From Gammaproteobacteria bacterium (lineage in GTDB: Bacteria > Gemmatimonadota > Gemmatimonadetes > Longimicrobiales > Gaopeijiaceae), in NCBI GenBank assembly GCA_009843625.1, contig VYDD01000090.1, positions 1 to 9,453 of the forward strand: DNA of 9,453 bases. Reading direction: 5' to 3'. The notes beneath the pieces are model-generated. The model ran no database searches, was not told the DNA's origin, and saw nothing but the letters and a program-made list of their open reading frames with translations. This document shows, piece by piece, positions 1 to 4,983 of this stretch (within the stretch, counting starts at the first letter, position 1; every line of letters begins with the position of its first letter). The translations under genes were made by a program, and so were the position numbers.

Positions 1-934
1 TGTCGTGCTCGTGCTTGACTTCTCGCCGTTGCTTCTTCCAGTCCACGCCAAACGGCGGGTTCGTGAGGAAGTAGTCGTAGGTTTCACCGGCGAACTGGTC
101 GTCGGTAAGGCAGTCGCCGAACTGGACGCTGTCATCGGTTCCGTTGTGATCCACGTCCTTCATCAGCATGTCGGAGGCCGCCGTCGCGAAGGCGCGTCGA
201 TTGTAGTCCTGCCCGTAGACGAAGAGCTTCGCGGCAGGGTGGTGATCACGCAGGTAGTTTTGCGCCTCCGCCAACATGCCTCCGGTGCCGCAGGCTGGGT
301 CGAGCAGCTTGCGAACCGTGCCCGGCGTCGCGAGCAGCTTGTCGTCCTCGATGAACAGGATGTTGACCATCAGCCGGATAACTTCTCGTGGCGTGAAATG
401 GTCGCCCGCGGTCTCATTGGCTAGCTCATTGAAGCGGCGAATCAGGTTCTCGAAGACGAGCCCCATCTGGTCATTGGGCACCGCGTTCGGATGCAGGTCG
501 ACATCGCAGAACTTCGAGACAACGAGGTACAGGATGTTCGACTCGCGCATATGCTCGATCTCGTTATCGAACTCGAAGAACTTGAAGATCTTGCGGACAT
601 TCCCCGAGAAGCCGTGGATGTAGCTGGCGAGGTGCTTGTCGACGTTTTCCGGGTCGCCTTTGAGCTTCTCGAAGTCAAGATCGGACCGATTGTGAAACCG
701 TTCTCCCGCGACCCGGTTCAGCCGCAATTCCAACGCTTCGCCCTCAATCTTGCTCCCTCGGAGCCGCCGGTCTTCGGCCAACACGGCGGGTTTCGTCGGA
801 GCGAGCACGCAGTCGAAGCGCCGAAGCACGGTCATTGGCAACATGACGCGCTCGTACTGCGGCGGCCGGTAGGGGCCCCGCAGCAGGTCCGCGATCTGCC
901 AGATCAGGCTTGAGAAATACGTGTGGTCAGGCAT
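1..934 (-). CDS. hsdM: Type I restriction-modification DNA methyltransferase, M subunit (N-terminal 311 aa, cut by window edge)
   Basis: This is the N6-adenine methyltransferase subunit of a type I R-M complex. With HsdS it methylates the recognition site, and with HsdR it forms the restriction enzyme. Seen in the translation: an N-terminal helical HsdM domain (about residues 5-130, containing LPMTVLRRFDCVL); the family signature AGDHFTPREVIRLMV (176-190); the S-adenosylmethionine loop DPACGTGGM (212-220); and the catalytic NPPFG (292-296) just before the edge. Family members usually have 500 or more residues, so the C-terminal part lies to the left, where hsdS and hsdR would also be expected. 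The ATG at 932-934 is chosen because it gives the normal family N-terminus. Its ribosome site is poor: the nearest GGAG is 17 nt away (952-955). A TACGTT box (939-944) lies only 4 nt upstream of the ATG, so a leaderless or very short-leader transcript is possible. By-eye GC is about 47-58% in sampled 60-base rows, against 73% in the amidase. Identity is very sure. Confidence 0.95.
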   Translation of the reverse strand, partial: MPDHTYFSSLIWQIADLLRGPYRPPQYERVMLPMTVLRRFDCVLAPTKPAVLAEDRRLRGSKIEGEALELRLNRVAGERFHNRSDLDFEKLKGDPENVDKHLASYIHGFSGNVRKIFKFFEFDNEIEHMRESNILYLVVSKFCDVDLHPNAVPNDQMGLVFENLIRRFNELANETAGDHFTPREVIRLMVNILFIEDDKLLATPGTVRKLLDPACGTGGMLAEAQNYLRDHHPAAKLFVYGQDYNRRAFATAASDMLMKDVDHNGTDDSVQFGDCLTDDQFAGETYDYFLTNPPFGVDWKKQRREVKHEHD

Positions 935-956
935 CCGTAACGTATCGGTGTCTCCA

Positions 957-985
957 GAACGCCGGTGAACGCAAGCGAACGGAAC
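957..985. repeat. Three GAACG direct repeats at an exact 10-base period upstream of hsdM
   Basis: GAACG occurs at 957-961, 967-971 and 977-981. The first two copies extend to GAACGC, and a fourth partial copy, GAAC, is at 982-985. The array lies in the 75-base gap between the amidase stop and the hsdM start, 23-51 nt upstream of the ATG. Same-face spacing of one helical turn is what a cooperative DNA-binding protein would use, and R-M genes are often controlled this way. The regulatory role is inferred, and a chance repeat is not excluded. Confidence 0.35.
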
Positions 986-1009
986 ATACGGGACATCCGC
1001 CTCCGGGGC

Positions 1010-2704
1010 TCAGTCGAGGGCGGGGTGCCGCGTGTGCCAGTCCGTCGCCGCTTGGAAGGCGTGCGCCACGCTCAGAATCTTGTCGTCGGCGAACAGGTCG
1101 CCGATCAGCGTCGTCGTCAGGGGCTGCTCCGCCTCCTCGCCCTCGGGCCCGAGCGGGCCGAAGCCGTACTGGACGACGGCCGCCGGGTGCCCCGTCTCGT
1201 TCGTGAGCCCCACCTCCCCCGAGCCGGTGGCGAACATGTCGAAGCCGTCCATCGCGTCCGACATACGATTCATCACGATGTGACGCCGCCGCTGCGCATG
1301 CACGTAGTCTATCGCTAGCCCGTCCCGACCTCCGCGGAAGCGGGTGAAGTCGCGACGCTCCGACTCGCTTAGGCCCTCCGGGACCGGCGGCAACTCCCCG
1401 TTCGGAGCCACGTGAAAGTCGAACGCTGAGGCCGACTCGGCGCCGAGCGAACTCGCCGACTGGGCGGGCAGGTCGCGCATCAGCTGCGGCCGGCCCCCCA
1501 GTTCTTCCAGCTTCTCGATGAAGGAGCGCGGCGCGTTCTCCATGTAGCCGATCGACAGCGAACCGAGGTCCGGCCCCCGCTCGAAGCGGAAGGGCATCGT
1601 GATGGACGCGGGGTCCTTTTCGTCGGCGCCGTGGATTTCGTTGAACACGAGCGCGCAATCCTCGATCGTGCGGCACATGGGTCCCGTCTTGTCCATGCTC
1701 CACGAGAGCACCATCCCCCCGTAGCGGCTCACACGGCCGAACGTCGGCCGGAGAGCGCTCAGCCCGTTCCGCCGGCTCGGGGAGACGATCGATCCGCGCG
1801 TCTCGGTCCCGATGGAGAACGCGACGCAGCCTGCCGCGGTGGCCGAGCCCGGTCCGGCCGAGGAACCGCTCGATCCCCATGCGAGATTCCACGGATTCAG
1901 CGTGCGGCCGCGGTACCACCGGTCGCCGCGGGCGAATTCTCCCGTCGCAAGCTTGGCGATGAGCACGGCGCCGGCCGCGTTCAGCCGACGTACGACTTCC
2001 GCATCCTCCTCGATCATCTGCGTCTGGAACGCCGCGGACCCCCAGGTCGTTCGCGCCCCGACCGTCGAGAAGAGGTCCTTCACCCCCCACGGGATCCCGT
2101 GCAGCGGCCCGCGCCACTCCCCGGCCCGGATCTCCGATTCTGCCTGCTCGGCCTCCTCCCTCCCGCGGCCCTCGAGGATCGTGACCGCACACAGCAGGAT
2201 CGGATCGTAGCGCTTCATGCGCTCCATGTAGATGTCGTACAGCTCCGTCGGGGACACGTGTCGTTCGCGGACGAGGGCGGCCAGCCGGTGCACCGGGAGG
2301 AAGGCGATATCCTCCTCGCTCGTCGGCACGGTCCCCTGCCACGGCTCGATCTCGATTGGTGTGCGCTCGAACGGATTCAGTCCGGCGCGCCAGTACTTCT
2401 CCAGCAGCGCCCCGGTGCCGCCCGGATACGCTTGGAACTGCAGCGCCGGCGGTTCGCCGTTGCGGAGGGGGATGACCTCCTCCTGGCTGGCCTGGGCGGT
2501 CTGCGCCGCCAGCGGCCCGACGGTACGGGACGAGCCAGCCTCGGCAACCCCCTCCGCGACGAGCCTTCGGGGATCCAGCGCCCCCGCAACCGTCGCGGCG
2601 GCGGCGACCTTCAGAAAGCCCCGCCGCCGCATCCCGTCGTCCGCCGTCTCCGCGCCTCCTCCGTCGACCACTCCGCCGCCCGCGGCATCGTATTTCCTGG
2701 ACAC
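1010..2704 (-). CDS. Tat-exported amidase of the amidase-signature (GatA-like) family
   Basis: This is a 564-residue amide hydrolase, probably acting in the periplasm; its substrate cannot be told from sequence. The N-terminus carries a twin-arginine signal (MRRRGFLK at residues 25-32, then an Ala/Val-rich stretch to about 43). The amidase-signature catalytic set is complete: Lys209 in GIPWGVKD, cis-Ser281 in GSSAGPGSATAAG, and nucleophile Ser305 in TETRGSIVSP. The 24-residue spacing from 281 to 305 equals that in GatA and FAAH. The C-terminal TNETGHPAAVV (501-511) is also typical. It is not expected to be the tRNA amidotransferase subunit, because it is exported and no gatB or gatC is near. 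I chose the GTG at 2702-2704 because AAAGGAGG (2710-2717) lies 5 nt upstream. Starting at Met25 would also give a conventional Tat signal, so a shorter protein is possible. It sits between two probable defence loci, but nothing in it suggests a defence role. Confidence 0.95.
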   Translation of the reverse strand: MSRKYDAAGGGVVDGGGAETADDGMRRRGFLKVAAAATVAGALDPRRLVAEGVAEAGSSRTVGPLAAQTAQASQEEVIPLRNGEPPALQFQAYPGGTGALLEKYWRAGLNPFERTPIEIEPWQGTVPTSEEDIAFLPVHRLAALVRERHVSPTELYDIYMERMKRYDPILLCAVTILEGRGREEAEQAESEIRAGEWRGPLHGIPWGVKDLFSTVGARTTWGSAAFQTQMIEEDAEVVRRLNAAGAVLIAKLATGEFARGDRWYRGRTLNPWNLAWGSSGSSAGPGSATAAGCVAFSIGTETRGSIVSPSRRNGLSALRPTFGRVSRYGGMVLSWSMDKTGPMCRTIEDCALVFNEIHGADEKDPASITMPFRFERGPDLGSLSIGYMENAPRSFIEKLEELGGRPQLMRDLPAQSASSLGAESASAFDFHVAPNGELPPVPEGLSESERRDFTRFRGGRDGLAIDYVHAQRRRHIVMNRMSDAMDGFDMFATGSGEVGLTNETGHPAAVVQYGFGPLGPEGEEAEQPLTTTLIGDLFADDKILSVAHAFQAATDWHTRHPALD

Positions 2705-2709
2705 TCACG

Positions 2710-2717
2710 CCTCCTTT
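2710..2717 (-). promoter_or_regulatory. Strong Shine-Dalgarno site AAAGGAGG of the amidase gene
   Basis: On the minus strand AAAGGAGG ends 5 nt before the GTG at 2704. It decides the start in favour of that GTG over Met25 and over the overlapping out-of-frame GTG at 2708. Confidence 0.7.
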
Positions 2718-2720
2718 GGC

Positions 2721-2741
2721 TGCCGGGGGCCGATCCCGGCA
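2721..2741 (-). promoter_or_regulatory. 7-bp hairpin in the amidase leader, next to the ribosome site
   Basis: TGCCGGG (2721-2727) and CCCGGCA (2735-2741) are perfect inverted repeats around a 7-base loop. The structure ends 3 nt from the AAAGGAGG site. A stable stem here could tune ribosome access or protect the message end. There is no T-run, so it is not a normal intrinsic terminator. In DNA this GC-rich, short G/C stems also arise by chance. Confidence 0.3.
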
Positions 2742-2920
2742 CCATCCTGGTCAGCCCCCCGAGGGGTCAGATTGCGGGTTAACTCTCCGCGCGACAACCC
2801 GGCTCGGGGCGACGGCGAGTCGCCAAGCGGGGACCTCCGGGCATCGTTGACGGCCAGACCCCTCCCGGGGACGTTAGCTGGCGTACTCGATCACCTGAGG
2901 CGTGATGGGATGAAGATTCG

Positions 2921-3178
2921 ATGACTGAACGCCGTACCCCACCTATCCGGAACGTGGCGACGGTTCGACGAGGCGACGGCGCTGAGGGTGAGGTGGTGGG
3001 AAGGTCCACCGACGCCGACGGAGAGCCGCCGCTCTCGGTTGACGATCTGTTCACGCCCCACGACTTCGGGAGATGGCCCGAGGGGTTCCTTTGCAATCGG
3101 GAGGAGATGTACGACTGAATCCTGGAACCGGTTCGGATGGACGACCCGGACCAAGGGGCGATCGTACAGGAAGGGTGA
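2921..3178 (+). pseudogene. Short unrecognised reading frame interrupted by TGA (65 codons + 19 codons)
   Basis: From the ATG at 2921 a frame of 65 codons runs to the TGA at 3116-3118. The same frame continues for 19 more sense codons to the TGA at 3176-3178. The part from about residue 38 (PPLSVDDLFTPHDFGRWPEG) through NREEMYD, stop, ILEPVRMDDPDQGAIVQEG has the mixed hydrophobic and acidic composition of real protein on both sides of the stop. That suggests a decayed small gene rather than noise. I do not recognise a family. No strong ribosome site precedes the ATG. It could equally be an intact 65-residue protein, or chance. Minus-strand frames over the same bases (2779-3096, 2891-3199) look less protein-like to me. 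Confidence 0.3.
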
Positions 3179-3534
3179 CGCCGGGGCGCGCGCGATCACT
3201 TCGGTAGAATGGACTTCATCCCCACTTCTTCCCTGCCACAGGAGGGTGACTCGCCGCCCCGGCGTCGCTCACCGCCCGAAGGCCGACCCCGTTGCGCAGT
3301 GCGTGTTTCACCGGGTCGCGACACTGAGACGCGCCGAGTCCCAGAAGCGTTGCTTGGCGGTCGTGGCGGTTCGGGATCTCCCTGCGGCGTACGGTGGCAA
3401 GGATCCGTGGGGCTGACCCCCGCCTCGTCCCGGTTCGGCGTCGACCTCGGCGAGGCCGGGTGTCAGGTGAATACCTTACTTGTACATCCCGAGCACGGTA
3501 CCGGTTGGCGGGACCGGCGACCAACGGGTCGGCC

Positions 3535-4983
3535 TCAAGAGAGATCGCTGGGCCTGGCAAGATTTCCCCTCAAGACTACGACTCCCAACAAGACGGGATG
3601 GGCGCCCTCTCCGGTCGGCGGAACCTCCACTAGTGCGATATCGTTGGCCACGGAATGCGGTGCAACCCTCTTCAGCGACGTATCCAAGATCGCAATGATC
3701 CCCAGTCGACGATCGCTTGCTGCCACGTACTGTGTGGTTTGGGACCTGTAAGCTGCAGCATCGCTAACGGTTATGGACTTCTTCGGCTCAACTTTCAATT
3801 CGATGCGCATGAGCTTGAAGGAGAGATCCACAATTCCGCCACCGGCGTGCGAATGCTCTTCCACCTCAGCAGCCACTCGTGGGTCTCGCCTTAGCTCCTG
3901 TTTCACGAAAGCCTGAAACCTCTCTTCTGACCAAGAGCCCGTGAAGGTTGCATCCTGTAGAGATCGAGCAGCGAGCCCGCCCAGAATGCTCATGATCAGC
4001 AAGAAACCGGCGATCTCCGAATCGGGAATGCCCGGATGCTTACGAATCTCGGAGCACAGCTCCATCAATCGCTCATCAACCTGTCGATATCCTGTTATCG
4101 GATTGCGTCGGGGATCGTGGCTACGGAGTTCGAACCTGCGCTGACCCTCAATCTGGAGCGGAATCGATTCCTCCTTCGATTCGAAATGGGCTCCATAGCT
4201 AAACTCCATAGGGCGGGATCGCAGGGTTTGCGGGACCGTGATGCGGAGACGCCCACGAGCCGTGAGCACTTGGCCCCTATGTCCATTCGCACGCCGGAAG
4301 ACGAACCTCGGAAGTTCATACGTTTGGGGCTTTTCCACCGAAAACACTTCCAGCACTAGGGCAGTCGCCCCTTCCGGCCAGCGAGAGAGAGCAACGGAGA
4401 CGCTTAGATCATGGTTGATCCCAGGTTCGATCGTGACCACGCCCTCCAAGGCCTGGTCATCGACCTCAAAAGAAACCACGGCGACGGCTGGCTCGTCCGA
4501 AGTGTTCTCCTGCCTCTGGGCTCGTGGTCTTTCCTCGTTCGGGCGGCAGAACAATGGCAATGGTAGGGAAATCTCCAAGGCATGCTTGAGGACGCCGTCG
4601 ACTTCGTGGACAGCCTCGACCGCTCGGATCCTACCTGAAAGCGCAACATGGTCGTCAAAAGGTGGGGAGCCGGCCTCTACGTCCGCAGCTCGTTGCCGGG
4701 CCGCCCTCAGAAACCGGTCTGAGTCGGACTTCCCCGCGCGAACTCCTTGCGCCCAACGCATCAGCATCTGGATTGCTCCGAGCAGTTCCGCGAAGTCGCG
4801 ATACCGCCGTCCTACCGTACCAACGAGCCTTGATGATTCAGCCTTCAGGCGATCGGCTGCACTCCGGAGAGCAGACGGGTCACCGTTATCGTCTCGCAGT
4901 GCCCGCAGCAGTACCTCGACGGACTCAACTCGCAGGTCATAGATCGAAAGGAATTCTGTCGAGACGTTCCTTCCGCGCCTCAT
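3535..4983 (-). CDS. Uncharacterised protein with C-terminal PD-(D/E)XK nuclease-like domain; second gene of a two-gene cassette
   Basis: 482 residues in three visible parts. Residues 1-140 are mostly helical. About 165-290 is rich in alternating hydrophobic beta strands, like a beta-sandwich. The C-terminal 360-450 resembles a PD-(D/E)XK nuclease core: acidic residues at 373-376, Asp386 in GGGIVDL, Glu395-Leu-Lys397 in RIELKVE, then QTTQY (Q415 to Y419), which fits the QxxxY motif of RecB-type nucleases. No signal peptide or membrane segment is visible. The ATG at 4981-4983 is supported by GGAGG at 4990-4994, 6 nt upstream. The start lies inside the preceding 851-residue gene, with a 47-base overlap in another frame, so translation is probably coupled. 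Nuclease activity is inferred from motifs only. Restriction, DNA repair or a toxin-like effector are all possible, and a defence role is suggested by the partner and by the nearby hsdM. The reading frame itself is sure; the function is moderate. Confidence 0.88.
   Translation of the reverse strand: MRRGRNVSTEFLSIYDLRVESVEVLLRALRDDNGDPSALRSAADRLKAESSRLVGTVGRRYRDFAELLGAIQMLMRWAQGVRAGKSDSDRFLRAARQRAADVEAGSPPFDDHVALSGRIRAVEAVHEVDGVLKHALEISLPLPLFCRPNEERPRAQRQENTSDEPAVAVVSFEVDDQALEGVVTIEPGINHDLSVSVALSRWPEGATALVLEVFSVEKPQTYELPRFVFRRANGHRGQVLTARGRLRITVPQTLRSRPMEFSYGAHFESKEESIPLQIEGQRRFELRSHDPRRNPITGYRQVDERLMELCSEIRKHPGIPDSEIAGFLLIMSILGGLAARSLQDATFTGSWSEERFQAFVKQELRRDPRVAAEVEEHSHAGGGIVDLSFKLMRIELKVEPKKSITVSDAAAYRSQTTQYVAASDRRLGIIAILDTSLKRVAPHSVANDIALVEVPPTGEGAHPVLLGVVVLRGNLARPSDLS

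Larger units (their letters stand above)
2709..3534. other. 826-base region without a recognisable gene
   Basis: This lies between the amidase start and the nuclease stop. It contains the amidase leader and its ribosome site at the left end and the interrupted frame at 2921-3178. The rest (3179-3534) has open frames on both strands (for example 3216-3560 minus), but all are Arg/Gly/Pro-rich and none resembles a protein I know. A weak 5-bp stem, GTTGG (3504-3508) with CCAAC (3521-3525), lies just beyond the nuclease stop and could mark its transcript end, but it has no T-run. I see no tRNA, CRISPR array, transposase remnant or clear insertion-sequence ends. Confidence 0.5.

Noticed and set aside
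927..2708. Minus-strand frame of 593 codons starting at GTG 2708, overlapping the amidase
   Set aside because: The translation is almost entirely Arg/Gly/Ala with no recognisable fold. The +1 frame carries all amidase motifs.
1631..2782. Plus-strand open frame of 383 codons opposite the amidase
   Set aside because: It is antisense to a gene with a full catalytic motif set, and its translation is Arg/Pro/Ala-rich without domains. Long antisense frames are expected at this GC content.
3116..3118. TGA read as selenocysteine in the short frame
   Set aside because: No selenoprotein family is recognised and I saw no convincing SECIS-like stem directly after it. Decay or a true stop is simpler.
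3126..3135. Perfect 10-bp palindrome GAACCGGTTC
   Set aside because: Several 10-bp palindromes are expected by chance in a window of this length, and this one is not near a start.
3209..3751. Plus-strand frame of 180 codons with TAGAAT overlapping its ATG
   Set aside because: It runs antisense into the well-supported nuclease gene, its composition is Arg/Gly/Pro/Ser-rich, and no -35 or ribosome site is seen.
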